From the NCBI GenBank assembly GCA_910586095.1, contig CAJUHQ010000050.1:1-23429 (forward strand): a DNA stretch of 23,429 nucleotides, read 5' to 3'. This stretch comes from an uncultured Lachnospiraceae bacterium (lineage in GTDB: Bacteria > Bacillota > Clostridia > Lachnospirales > Lachnospiraceae). The notes beneath the pieces were generated by a model. It made no database searches, had not been told where the DNA came from, and was given only the letters and a program-made list of their open reading frames with translations. Positions 1 to 8,285 of the stretch are shown piece by piece (the first letter of the stretch is position 1; every line of letters begins with the position of its first letter). The translations under genes and the position numbers were made by a program.

Positions 1-130
1 GTACAGTGACTTGTCGCCAGTTTCCTAACTTGACATTCGCTCCACGGAAAACCTACCCTATGAAATTGGGGTAGCAACCTCACGCTTCGTCGCTATCATG
101 TCACAGCAATTGCTAGTATAGCGTAACCCC
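1..130. other. Structured edge sequence, unidentified
   Basis: No intact reading frame was recognised. Several pairings are visible: CTACCC (53-58) with GGGTAG (69-74), CGCTAT (91-96) with ATAGCG (118-123) enclosing the perfect palindrome AGCAATTGCT (105-114), and alternatively GGGGT (68-72) with ACCCC (126-130). The first and last pairings exclude each other. It could be the end of a structured RNA or of a mobile element that continues outside the window. The strand is unknown. Confidence 0.3.
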
Positions 131-529
131 ATTGCTTTTGCAAGTAAATTTTTACATTTTATTGTTTTTTTTTAAGTACAATCCGCATACGTGCTTTACA
201 TGCAATTCCATATTTTTTAATCTATTTGCTAGCACCATCACTCCTATTAAACTGTATTGTACCTTATATATTCCTTTTATCCAAATCTTGTAAAATATAT
301 ACAAGCTATAGTATACTAAAAAAGTAATTCTCTTCAAAGGAAAAGAATCACCTTACAAAAATGAATGTAACATATAATAACAAGCGATAGCTTTAAATCT
401 CCTATACCCTGATACTCATTTGTCAGATATGTATTATGATTTATAAAGCTTAAGCAACAAGATGGATAATTCCTTACTAATTGTAAGGAATATGAACCAT
501 AAACTATTGTAGTAGAAAGGATGAAATTC
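131..529. other. Gene-free stretch
   Basis: This is AT-rich sequence with only short, unconvincing reading frames on both strands. No clear promoter was recognised for the methyltransferase gene that follows. The last bases (about 513-520) supply that gene's ribosome binding site. Confidence 0.5.
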
Positions 530-1450
530 ATGTGGATTGCCCAAAATTGGAAGGATTACGAAGTGATAGACACCTCTTCAGGTGAAAAGTTAGAGCGATG
601 GGGTGACTATATTCTAGTTCGTCCAGACCCACAAGTGATCTGGAATACCCCCAAAAAAGCGCGCGAATGGCAACGCCCCAATGGTCACTATCACAGAAGC
701 TCAAAAGGAGGCGGAGAATGGGAATTTTTTAAACTCCCAAAAGAGTGGAGTATTGTATATACTGGTCAAAACCACCTAAACCTAACATTTCATCTGAAGC
801 CTTTTAGCTTTAAACATACAGGATTATTTCCAGAACAGGCTGTTAATTGGGAATGGTTTTCTTCTATTATAAAGGATACTTTAGAACGTGAACCAACGCG
901 GAAAATAAAAGTGTTGAATCTATTTGCCTATACGGGTGGTGCTACACTAAGTGCAGCGGCAGCAGGTGCGCATGTCACACATGTGGACGCCTCTAAAGGT
1001 ATGATTGGATGGGCAAAGGAAAATGCTGTGGCCTCTGGCTTGGCAAATGCGCCTATACGATGGCTTGTAGATGATTGTGCAAAGTTTGTAGAGCGCGAAA
1101 TCAGGCGTGGAGCTACCTACGACGCAATTATTATGGACCCTCCTTCCTATGGCCGCGGCCCAAAAGGAGAACTGTGGAAAATTGAGGAGTCTATCTTTCC
1201 CTTTATAGAGCGCACATCCCTTCTCTTATCCAAAAATCCGCTTTTCTTTCTAGTCAATTCCTATACAACGGGATTGCAACCTGCTGTCCTCTCCTATCTG
1301 ATTCATACTGCCATTGTTTCCCAATATGGTGGTAATGTATGTGCATCTGAAATCGGTCTTCCTGTCTTGTCTACTGGATTAGTCCTGCCTTGTGGTGCAA
1401 GCGGCCGCTGGATCGCCAATATGCCCATTACAAAAAAAGATGTGTCTTAA
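530..1450 (+). CDS. Class I SAM-dependent methyltransferase, RlmI/RlmK-like
   Basis: The 306-residue protein has a Rossmann-type methyltransferase fold. Motif I, NLFAYTGG, lies near residues 130-137, the acidic strand-2 end VDASKG near 152-157, and DPPSYG (motif IV) near 203-208. The Asn/Asp-Pro-Pro-(Tyr/Phe/Ser) motif and overall pattern resemble the C-terminal catalytic half of 23S rRNA m5C methyltransferases such as RlmI. The N-terminal part is not an obvious PUA domain, so rRNA is only the likely substrate. An ATG nine bases upstream (521) directly abuts AGAAAGG and would lack spacing. The ATG at 530 sits nine bases from it, so I chose 530. The gene stands alone and converges on a minus-strand gene across a shared terminator. 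Confidence 0.85.
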   Translation: MWIAQNWKDYEVIDTSSGEKLERWGDYILVRPDPQVIWNTPKKAREWQRPNGHYHRSSKGGGEWEFFKLPKEWSIVYTGQNHLNLTFHLKPFSFKHTGLFPEQAVNWEWFSSIIKDTLEREPTRKIKVLNLFAYTGGATLSAAAAGAHVTHVDASKGMIGWAKENAVASGLANAPIRWLVDDCAKFVEREIRRGATYDAIIMDPPSYGRGPKGELWKIEESIFPFIERTSLLLSKNPLFFLVNSYTTGLQPAVLSYLIHTAIVSQYGGNVCASEIGLPVLSTGLVLPCGASGRWIANMPITKKDVS

Positions 1451-1455
1451 TCTTT

Positions 1456-1614
1456 CCTCTGCACGGGGCTGTTATAATCGAGTTACTACTCGTTGCGCGC
1501 CCCGTGCGCCGCTTCGGCGGCATACTCCTCTGCATGGGGCTGTTATAATCGAGTTGTTACTCGTTGCGCGCCCCGTGCGCCGCTTCGGCGGCATACTCCT
1601 CTGCACGGGGCTGT
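1456..1614. repeat. 71-bp tandem repeat of nested hairpins, 2.2 copies
   Basis: Units start at 1456, 1527 and 1598 (the third is partial), a period of exactly 71. Each full unit holds a long stem (GCACGGGGC with GCCCCGTGC) enclosing a small hairpin (CGAGT, 4-nt loop, ACTCG), followed by GCCGC-TTCG-GCGGC, a UUCG-loop hairpin. The two copies differ at few sites. The change GCAC to GCAT in the stem keeps pairing as a wobble, and the other changes fall in the inner loop. The element lies directly after the methyltransferase stop codon. GC content is far above the surroundings. Confidence 0.85.
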
Positions 1615-1624
1615 GCATAAAAAA

Positions 1625-1662
1625 TGCTCCACTGGATTTTTGTTCCAATGGAGCACTTTTTT
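1625..1662. terminator. Bidirectional intrinsic terminator
   Basis: TGCTCCACTGGA pairs with TCCAATGGAGCA, with a run of A on the left and TTTTTT on the right. On the minus strand the single mismatch becomes a G-U wobble, so the hairpin is slightly better in that direction. It fits between two convergent genes. Confidence 0.85.
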
Positions 1663-1780
1663 ATACACATAAACCGCAAAGAACGATCATTGGCATCTTT
1701 ACTGACACCTGTCTTTGGCTGACAATAGCATACAGCTTAGCCACATACTACTATCTATGTAGTACAATTTTCACTTTTTC

Positions 1781-2173
1781 TTAATAAGGATAACCTTGAG
1801 CACTTAGAGCTGCTAATATAGCTCCGCCAAATATTATTGTCATAACAAATGATAACACCACCATAATCAACGACCATACAATCGTAGCTTTACAATAATT
1901 GGACTTGCTCTTTTTTGTTCCACTACCAAACGCCCATACAAGTACCATAACAATATTCACACAAGGAATACACATAACCAGCATTGTCACCATCCATTCG
2001 CCAAAACTTACAGGCTCTTCCAACTCACCATCATTCTGATAAGGGTTTTGCTGATATGGATTTTGCTGATAAGGGTTTGGTTGCTGATATGGATTTGCAT
2101 TGGACTGCTGATATTGAAATTGGCCTTGCCGCTCATTTTGCTGTCCTAAATTGTTTAAATTATTGTTGTCCAT
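1781..2173 (-). CDS. Two-span membrane protein with Gln/Asn/Pro-rich N-terminal tail
   Basis: The 130-residue protein starts with a low-complexity tail (about residues 1-50) made of repeated NPYQQ-type units, then has two hydrophobic segments (about 58-80 and 92-118) joined by a short basic loop with a WAFGSGTKKSKSNYCKA-like stretch. The C-terminus ends soon after the second span. The layout, a disordered cytoplasmic tail plus a small two-helix domain, is common in small Clostridia membrane proteins, but I cannot assign a function. A strong ribosome binding site (GGAGGG, seven bases from the ATG) supports the start. The gene lies downstream of the DUF2752 gene with its own possible promoter, and ends about 120 bases before the bidirectional terminator. 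Confidence 0.75.
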   Translation of the reverse strand: MDNNNLNNLGQQNERQGQFQYQQSNANPYQQPNPYQQNPYQQNPYQNDGELEEPVSFGEWMVTMLVMCIPCVNIVMVLVWAFGSGTKKSKSNYCKATIVWSLIMVVLSFVMTIIFGGAILAALSAQGYPY

Positions 2174-2222
2174 TTTATTTCCCTCCCATACATCAATAGG
2201 GTACTGATACCCTTCTTACAAC

Positions 2223-2251
2223 ATTATACATCTGTATGACTTATGAATCGA
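2223..2251 (-). promoter_or_regulatory. Possible promoter for the two-span membrane protein gene
   Basis: On the minus strand TATAAT (2223-2228) is preceded, after 17 bases, by TCGATT (2246-2251), which matches the -35 consensus only partly. A GGGTA/TACCC hairpin lies between it and the gene start. Confidence 0.35.
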
Positions 2252-2340
2252 TTGTATCATAATACTTTCAATACAAAGTCATCAATTAATAATATCACAA
2301 ACCGATCACTTTATGCAACAATTATCATAAAAAAGACTTT

Positions 2341-2793
2341 CTAATGATAACTACTTAACAATTTCCTAATCACATTGTTAGGAAAATATACCATTGGCGG
2401 ATCACTTGGAAAATAATGAATCATTCGATATATGTATATAACAAGAGTTATAACACACACCACCCCTAGCCAAAACATAGTACGCTTTCGCGATCTTCCG
2501 TATACATACCGATTCCAAAAAAACCATAGTATCCATACAATCCAAAACAAAGCCGCGGGATTGAGCTTCATTCCTCTTGTAAATCGCCCAGTCAATATAA
2601 AAAAGACTGCACGCGTCAGCCCACAACCAGCACAGGGAAATCCGGTGACGATCAAAAAAGGACAAAATGCATGAAAGAACATTCTAACCACAATATTCCA
2701 AACCACAAACAAAACGATCGCGATCCGATACGCTTTCAAATCCTCCCATATGCGAATTCCAATTTGTCTAATCTGTCTTTTTGCTTCCTGCAT
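2341..2793 (-). CDS. DUF2752 family membrane protein
   Basis: The 150-residue protein carries the family signature: a CP motif, then GFPCAGCGLTRA, then an N-P pair (KLNPAAL) ahead of a second hydrophobic segment. Three hydrophobic stretches are visible (about residues 25-45, 78-96 and 106-128). The function of DUF2752 proteins is unknown. The conserved cysteines next to the membrane suggest metal or redox binding, which is inference. The start ATG has GAAGGG about 11 bases upstream. The gene follows the Nudix regulator gene with 55 bases between, so it may be read through from the nadE operon. Confidence 0.85.
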   Translation of the reverse strand: MQEAKRQIRQIGIRIWEDLKAYRIAIVLFVVWNIVVRMFFHAFCPFLIVTGFPCAGCGLTRAVFFILTGRFTRGMKLNPAALFWIVWILWFFWNRYVYGRSRKRTMFWLGVVCVITLVIYIYRMIHYFPSDPPMVYFPNNVIRKLLSSYH

Positions 2794-2848
2794 TGCGTTT
2801 TGTCCCTTCTGGTATTTTCTTATATAGTTTATCGATCACCTTTCATTT

Positions 2849-3742
2849 TTAAAACCGTTCCATATTTCTGACAAATACTTTTGACGGCCTATGTCCACCA
2901 TTTTGCACAAACTGCTCTGTCTCTGTCACATATTCCATAATCTTTCGCCTAAAATTAGGCTTGAGTAACGGTTGTCCTACTATCAACTCTGTCGCCTCTT
3001 GCAAGTCTGTAAGCGTAAAATTCTCTGGCATAAAATCAAACACGGTTCTAATATCATGTTTTACATTTTCCTGAAGCTTGTTGAACGCACATAAAATAAT
3101 TTGAGCATGATCGAAGGCAAGCCCTTGTGAATCACTACTTTGATATGTAACAATTTCATGGTAATCTTTATAGATTTTATGTTCTCTAACAAGTGCACTC
3201 AACACTGTTTTCGTATTGTCATTTTTGAGTTGAAGCTTGTACTCTATATCACTAATCCATATCTTTTCGTCTTTCTGTCTCTTTTCAGAAAGCTTTTCAA
3301 CACAGATCTGAAACCAATCGGCTTCCTTTGCATCACTTCCTGCCTTTAGAGATCCTCTGGCGCGATCCTCATCATTGAGCACTGCCATAAAAGTTTGAGA
3401 TACAATCCACCCGCGCGGGTCGCGCCCTAAGTCACTGAACACATGACAAAGTTCCAAATAAGCCTTGTCCGTTCCTGTCTCCTCCTGAAGTTCACGCCGC
3501 GCTGTTTCATAGATTGTCTCGTCGCGTCTCATAAACCCACCAGGAAGCGCCCACTCTCCCTGAAAGGGAGGCAGTGCGCGCTTAATCATCAACAGATTTA
3601 GTTTCTTGGCTGGAAGCTTGCGGTACTCTGTTTTTGCCAGTTTCTCTTGATTGATGGTAAACACTACAATATCTGCTGCAAGAGAAGGTCTGTCATATTG
3701 ATTGATATCATACTGTTCCAAAAATTCCTCTGTTCTATCCAT
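2849..3742 (-). CDS. nrtR: NrtR-like Nudix/winged-helix regulator of NAD metabolism
   Basis: The 297-residue protein has an N-terminal Nudix domain and a C-terminal winged-helix part. The Nudix box is complete, G-x5-E-x7-RELQEETG (about residues 69-91), with the catalytic glutamates intact, so it may still hydrolyse ADP-ribose-type substrates. The second half shows the NrtR pattern: LAFDHAQII, a central FTLTDLQEA helix, NFRRKI, and a terminal HRPSKVF motif. Characterised NrtR proteins repress NAD salvage or synthesis genes and are released by ADP-ribose. A TTG four codons upstream lies within the ribosome binding site region, while the ATG at 3742 has GAGG seven bases before it, so I chose that. 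It is 15 bases behind nadE and probably cotranscribed. The palindromes upstream of nadE and of the hydrolase gene are its likely operators. Confidence 0.85.
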   Translation of the reverse strand: MDRTEEFLEQYDINQYDRPSLAADIVVFTINQEKLAKTEYRKLPAKKLNLLMIKRALPPFQGEWALPGGFMRRDETIYETARRELQEETGTDKAYLELCHVFSDLGRDPRGWIVSQTFMAVLNDEDRARGSLKAGSDAKEADWFQICVEKLSEKRQKDEKIWISDIEYKLQLKNDNTKTVLSALVREHKIYKDYHEIVTYQSSDSQGLAFDHAQIILCAFNKLQENVKHDIRTVFDFMPENFTLTDLQEATELIVGQPLLKPNFRRKIMEYVTETEQFVQNGGHRPSKVFVRNMERF

Positions 3743-3757
3743 GTAATACCTCAATCT

Positions 3758-5728
3758 TTACTCTACTTTATCTAAACTTCTCACAAACGCTTCGTACTCA
3801 ACCTCCGCAGGCAACCTTAGATCTCCGCGAGGGCTGACCGATACAGAACCCACTTTTACACCGTCTGGCATACAATTTCTCTTAAACTGTTGTCTAAAAA
3901 ATCTAGTATAAAATACTTTCTGCCATCTAAGAATCTCACTCTCATCAAAATGATATTGACTCTCCTGCTTGACTGCCTGTTTGCACAGCTCAAAAATTTC
4001 AGCAGGTGACATCCCATATCGAAGTGTGTAATACAGGAAAAAGTCATGCAAAATATAAGAACCTACCGAGTCCTCTGTCTTTTGCGCAATCGTCCCATCT
4101 GCATTAGGAGGCAACAACTCAGGGCTTACTGGCGTGTCTATAATATCCTCAATCACCGTTTCCATACCTGCAAAACCATTCTCTGCCAATTCGTGTCCAA
4201 TTTCGTCAACCAATGTGCGAACTAGTGTTTTAGGAATACTTGCATTGACACCATACATACTCATGTGATCTCCATTGTATGTGCACCATCCCAGTGCAAG
4301 TTCTGAAAGATCCCCTGTTCCGACAACAAAACCGCCTTCCTTGTTTGCCACATCCATAAGAATCTGTGTGCGCTCTCTTGCCTGGCAATTCTCATACGTA
4401 ATATCATGCACGTTTTCATCCTGACCAATATCTTGAAAATGCTGTCTGACTGCATCCACAATGCTGATTGTTCTACTATCACACCCTAGATATTTCATCA
4501 ATTCTACAGAATTGTCCTTTGTTCGATTGGTCGTACCAAATCCTGGCATTGTGATGCCAATCACTGTGCTAGGAGGCAAGTTTAGATTTTGAACAGCCTT
4601 TGCTGTCACCAAAAGAGCCAATGTCGAATCCAATCCGCCAGACACCCCGACCACCACGCATTTACTTCGTGTTGTTTCTAAACGTCTCTGTAGTCCAGCT
4701 ACTTGCATATGAAAAATTTCAAGACTTCTCTGTCTGAGATTTTGTGATGGTACAAACGGCGTGATAGACAGCTTTGCAAGAATATCCTTTTTGGACATAA
4801 TTGGCTTAGAACAAGTTACCTTTTGATAGACACGCCACTGACAATGATTTTTGCACTCTGAAAACGTCTTATTAGCTACTCTGTCATGCCGAATCTTTGT
4901 CAAATTAAAATCCCTTATGACTATTGTATCTTCAAAAGGTTTATTCTCTCCGATCAATTTACCATTTTCATACATCAAATTATGCCCACTAAAAACCAAA
5001 TCTGATGTAGATTCATGTCTTCCTGCCGATACATATACATACCCACAGATACAACCTGCTGACATAGCGCCAAGCATGTTCTTTCTGTACTGAGCCTTTC
5101 CGATCACTTCATTTGAAGCCGATAAATTGACAAGTATCTCTGCTCCGTTTAGTGCGAGCATCCTTCCCGGAGCAATAGGCGCCCACGCATCCTCACACAG
5201 TTCGATACCTATGCACACCTTCTTATCTGTCCCTATCTCGACAAGAAGATTATTGCCAAACAGCGTTTCCATTGTTCCTTTCTCACAGACAATCTCTATT
5301 TTCTGCGCATCCTGATCCCCCGCTGAGAACCAACGTTTCTCATAAAATTCACCATAGTTTGGCAAGTACGTCTTTGGTATTACCGCTATGAGCGATCCAT
5401 TTTGTATCAGAGCTGCACAGTTAAACAGTTCATTTTCTTTCTCAAAAGGAAATCCCACTGCTACGGCTGCCCCTTGCTCCCCATAGTTTCTTGTATAAGC
5501 TACCAAATCATACAGCCCTTCTTTGGCCTTGTCAAGCAAATATCGATTGTTAAATAAATCCTCACAAGTGTACCCTGTTAAGGAAAGCTCTGGCAAGACA
5601 ATCAAATCTGCCTTGTCTGCTAACATATCATAAGCAGATTGTATCTGTACACAATTCTCTGCCACATTTCCAATATGAACTTTTGGTGTAACTGCTGCCA
5701 CACGAAATAAATCCAATACGTTTTTCAT
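3758..5728 (-). CDS. nadE: Glutamine-dependent NAD+ synthetase
   Basis: This 656-residue enzyme makes NAD from nicotinate adenine dinucleotide, ATP and glutamine. The N-terminal nitrilase-type glutaminase domain carries the Glu-Lys-Cys triad: E47 in LPELSLTGY, K119 in VIPKTYLPNYGEF and C178 in GIELCEDAW. The C-terminal synthetase domain carries the ATP pyrophosphatase P-loop SGGLDST (363-369) and the GTGDLSELALGWCTYNGDH segment. Length is as expected for the two-domain form. AAGGGG eight bases before the ATG supports the start. It heads a probable two-gene operon with the Nudix regulator. The 204-nt gap upstream holds a palindrome resembling the operator of the neighbouring NAD salvage operon. 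Confidence 0.95.
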   Translation of the reverse strand: MKNVLDLFRVAAVTPKVHIGNVAENCVQIQSAYDMLADKADLIVLPELSLTGYTCEDLFNNRYLLDKAKEGLYDLVAYTRNYGEQGAAVAVGFPFEKENELFNCAALIQNGSLIAVIPKTYLPNYGEFYEKRWFSAGDQDAQKIEIVCEKGTMETLFGNNLLVEIGTDKKVCIGIELCEDAWAPIAPGRMLALNGAEILVNLSASNEVIGKAQYRKNMLGAMSAGCICGYVYVSAGRHESTSDLVFSGHNLMYENGKLIGENKPFEDTIVIRDFNLTKIRHDRVANKTFSECKNHCQWRVYQKVTCSKPIMSKKDILAKLSITPFVPSQNLRQRSLEIFHMQVAGLQRRLETTRSKCVVVGVSGGLDSTLALLVTAKAVQNLNLPPSTVIGITMPGFGTTNRTKDNSVELMKYLGCDSRTISIVDAVRQHFQDIGQDENVHDITYENCQARERTQILMDVANKEGGFVVGTGDLSELALGWCTYNGDHMSMYGVNASIPKTLVRTLVDEIGHELAENGFAGMETVIEDIIDTPVSPELLPPNADGTIAQKTEDSVGSYILHDFFLYYTLRYGMSPAEIFELCKQAVKQESQYHFDESEILRWQKVFYTRFFRQQFKRNCMPDGVKVGSVSVSPRGDLRLPAEVEYEAFVRSLDKVE

Positions 5729-5761
5729 ATACTATACCCCTTGCATGCACATTAATCAATC

Positions 5762-5786
5762 GTTTGAAAATAAGATTCTTTCAAAC
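5762..5786. promoter_or_regulatory. Palindrome upstream of nadE, candidate NrtR operator
   Basis: GTTTGAAA (5762-5769) and TTTCAAAC (5779-5786) form a perfect 8-bp inverted repeat with a nine-base spacer. Its core 17-mer, 5766-5782 (GAAAATAAGATTCTTTC), matches the right arm of the inverted repeat at 8849-8893 (GATAATAAGATTGTATC) at 14 of 17 positions. No T-run follows in the direction of nadE transcription, which argues against a terminator. It lies about 35 bases before the nadE start codon. No convincing promoter boxes were found beside it. Confidence 0.55.
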
Positions 5787-5932
5787 TTTTCTTTATTTTT
5801 ATATTGTTTCCTATTCTATTCATCTTCAGTTTGTGGTTGCAGCACAGACACACCCCTAAGATGAACACTTCAAAATGTTTTTTCTTTGTCTATTATAGAC
5901 TTTATATGCATATCTATCAACAGATAAAAAAG

Positions 5933-7411
5933 TTATGCGCCAAAATGACCATTGTGCAAACGATTTCTAATCTCTGCTAGCGTTTGTTCTTTGACTAATT
6001 TCCCATCCCGAAATACCACCTCAAGTAAATTATCTTCTCCTGCAAGGGTGGTATGTGTATATCCATCCTGATACGTTAGTTCTCCTTCTATGTTGCGAAA
6101 TACGCGGCACAATCCTTTTTGACTTTTTTTAAAGCCTCCTTCTTTTGGATCTTTAAAAATTGGAATGGGGCGCCCATCCACCTCACAATATGTTGCCTTG
6201 ATACAAGAACTAAAAGTATCTCTTGTAAAAGGTTTTAATGTTCCTTCCTCCTCTATACATTGCATGCTAAAACTCCCAACACCAAGGGCAACATTACTAC
6301 ATGCAAATCCATTTTCAATCAATATTTGATAGATTTGTTCACAGCGCTGAAGTGTGATACTATCACCATAGATTGCCTTAACATGCGGGTCGAGCACTTT
6401 GTATCCTTTTGAATTTATCGTGCCTCCAAAAATATCCCACAATCTAAACACGGTCTTTGTAACCACCTCCACACAGTCCCCGCTATCCCCACGCATCAAC
6501 ATACAACCATGATGCTCTAGAATCTCTTTCTTGAGTTGAGGTAAAATATTGTCAATCACATTCCAGTAATCATATGAATCCAACACTGCTGAAAAACTGG
6601 TATCTGGATAAATTTCTGTGAGAAGCTTACAAAGAAGTGTACGTTCATCACCATCTACTGCATAATTGCTACACATCACAGAATGTTCTGTACTGACTGA
6701 GCCAAACGCTACAGGTTCTTTCGTACAATCGCATCCATACATTTGTTCTAGAAATGGTATAACAGGCACTGTTGCCGTATTTAGAAAAGAGAGACACCAG
6801 CCAGCGCTCGACTTGACTGCTGATTGTAGACATTCCTGTCCCCTAAAGGAAAAATCTCCCAATGCACGCGCCCGTGAAATCTCATCATCAACGGACCTCT
6901 CATAGTATCGATCTACAATCTTTCTGTAGGATTCTCCCACTGTGGCGCTAATCATAGGATGCCACAACTCCGCACTAATCAAAGACTCCAATGCCTGCGG
7001 AAGCCATGCAAACTCTACATGAGTGTTGCTAATCTCAAACATAGGCACATGCATAGGGACTTTAGTTCCTTCTGGAAGCGCTTTGATCTCAATTGGAAGA
7101 TACCCTAATTGATGAAGCTTTTCTATTTTGTCTGTGCTGTATGCTTTTTTTCCAAGAGCTGCATACAATATTCTGTCGTACTCTCCCACCACTTCACTAC
7201 ATGCTCTAGCAAAAAAGGCTTCATTAAAATATTCTATGAGATATTGCTTGATAAACGCCTGCAACCCAAACATAACTACAGTATCCCACATTTTCACTCT
7301 GCTCATACGCGGTGTAAAATAGGAGACTGACTTTTCTATCTTTTTAGGTAACATATCAGAGTGAACTGCCTTATAAAAATCTATCAAAAGCATTGGATTA
7401 ATCGTTTTCAT
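5933..7411 (-). CDS. NAMPT/NadV-like transferase, possibly Namat-like
   Basis: The 492-residue protein aligns along its length with nicotinamide phosphoribosyltransferase: DFYKAVH near residue 11, DFSFRG (186-191), TEHS with H243 (the family's active-site His), LDSYDYWN (278-285), RGDSGD (307-312) and IFKDP. Two substrate-contact sites differ from human NAMPT. The position equivalent to Asp219, which contacts the amide of nicotinamide, is Ala213 (NTATV instead of GTDTV). The glycine-rich phosphate loop (GSGGGLLQ) is replaced by GVGSFSMQ. So it may use another base or a larger pyrophosphate donor. The gene follows the PRPP-synthetase-like gene by 17 bases, with AGGGGAG seven bases before its ATG. 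Known bacterial NadV enzymes make NMN directly from nicotinamide. Whether this one does is open. Confidence 0.85.
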   Translation of the reverse strand: MKTINPMLLIDFYKAVHSDMLPKKIEKSVSYFTPRMSRVKMWDTVVMFGLQAFIKQYLIEYFNEAFFARACSEVVGEYDRILYAALGKKAYSTDKIEKLHQLGYLPIEIKALPEGTKVPMHVPMFEISNTHVEFAWLPQALESLISAELWHPMISATVGESYRKIVDRYYERSVDDEISRARALGDFSFRGQECLQSAVKSSAGWCLSFLNTATVPVIPFLEQMYGCDCTKEPVAFGSVSTEHSVMCSNYAVDGDERTLLCKLLTEIYPDTSFSAVLDSYDYWNVIDNILPQLKKEILEHHGCMLMRGDSGDCVEVVTKTVFRLWDIFGGTINSKGYKVLDPHVKAIYGDSITLQRCEQIYQILIENGFACSNVALGVGSFSMQCIEEEGTLKPFTRDTFSSCIKATYCEVDGRPIPIFKDPKEGGFKKSQKGLCRVFRNIEGELTYQDGYTHTTLAGEDNLLEVVFRDGKLVKEQTLAEIRNRLHNGHFGA

Positions 7412-7427
7412 ATATTCTCCCCTTTTT

Positions 7428-8270
7428 CTAAAGCTTCTCTTTTCCTAAATACGCTTCTTCATTTTCTGTCAGTACCTTGATACGTGGATCTTCTTTTTGT
7501 CTAAAAATACTGTCTGTGGTGTAAATTTGCCTTACTTCCTTGCATGTATACAGTTTTCCATTTAAAATAGACTCCTCACAATGACTCACAAAAAGATCAA
7601 TATTCTTTGCTCCCCATTTCACAAGTTCTTTTGCTGCATATAAAAATGTTCCACCATAAGAACAAATATCATCTACAATCAACACATCACTTTCGCAAAT
7701 CCGCTCAGTCTCTCCCACAATAGACAGGGCTTTAATCTCTCCAGTATCCCACTCTCTTGTCTTAATACCAAAACAATATGGAAGCAAAAACATACCACTG
7801 TAGCGTTTGCAGGCTCCTTCATCAGGATAGAACATCAATGGTTTTTTACCACTTTCCTGCTCTATCTTTGCTATGACCTGCTCTATATATTTTTGTGGTG
7901 TAACCTGCCAGATTCGATCTATCAAGGCCAGACTTACAGCAGAATGTGCATCCAACACTTGCACTCGTCTAAAATGTAAACTGTTTATCAACTCTGCAAA
8001 ATATTTTAATGTAAATACATCCTTTGCATTTTTCACACGATCCTGTCTGGCATTTGGAATATACGGCATATTAAGTACTATATTTTCATACCCTGATGAT
8101 TGTAGATGTCGAGTTAAGAAATAGAGTGTTAGCAATTCTTCATTCTTTTCATAATTCCATTGTAGTGTAATTTCCGCCTCTTTATTATCTGCGCTTACAT
8201 CTTCCTTTAACAATAGTGTCCCGTCTGGAAAATACTGAACATTTGCCTGCTTTCCATTGATTCGAATCAT
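7428..8270 (-). CDS. Short PRPP-synthetase-like pyrophosphokinase
   Basis: The 280-residue protein belongs to the ribose-phosphate pyrophosphokinase fold but is shorter than housekeeping Prs (about 310-320). Recognisable parts are FPDG (14-17), PYIPNARQDR (69-78, ATP binding), LDAHS (106-110, metal binding), YPDEGACKR (148-156), the flexible-loop K170/R172 pair in IKTREWDTGEI, and the PRPP loop VDDICSYGGT (199-208). The usual Glu of the FPDGE motif is Thr here. Enzymes of this type sit next to NAMPT-like genes in bacteria and phages. In phage NARP1 the equivalent gene (Adps) pyrophosphorylates ADP-ribose rather than ribose-5-phosphate. GGGGGTGA just before the ATG supports the start. It is the middle gene of a three-gene operon. 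Confidence 0.85.
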   Translation of the reverse strand: MIRINGKQANVQYFPDGTLLLKEDVSADNKEAEITLQWNYEKNEELLTLYFLTRHLQSSGYENIVLNMPYIPNARQDRVKNAKDVFTLKYFAELINSLHFRRVQVLDAHSAVSLALIDRIWQVTPQKYIEQVIAKIEQESGKKPLMFYPDEGACKRYSGMFLLPYCFGIKTREWDTGEIKALSIVGETERICESDVLIVDDICSYGGTFLYAAKELVKWGAKNIDLFVSHCEESILNGKLYTCKEVRQIYTTDSIFRQKEDPRIKVLTENEEAYLGKEKL

Positions 8271-8285
8271 AGTTCACCCCCATCT

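Noticed and set aside
1..118. Tail of an IS605-type TnpB gene
   Set aside because: Two frames give protein-like stretches, but they need a frameshift and carry no diagnostic motif, so no claim is made.
1392..1784. A 130-codon plus-strand frame across the end of the methyltransferase gene
   Set aside because: It runs through the tandem hairpin repeat and the terminator, has no ribosome binding site, and repeats itself only because the DNA repeats.
2246..2262. GATTGTATCAT upstream of the two-span membrane protein gene, shared with the arm of the NAD operator
   Set aside because: Only 11 bases match, the rest of the site and its symmetry are missing, and a similar short match occurs near 20337, so chance is likely.
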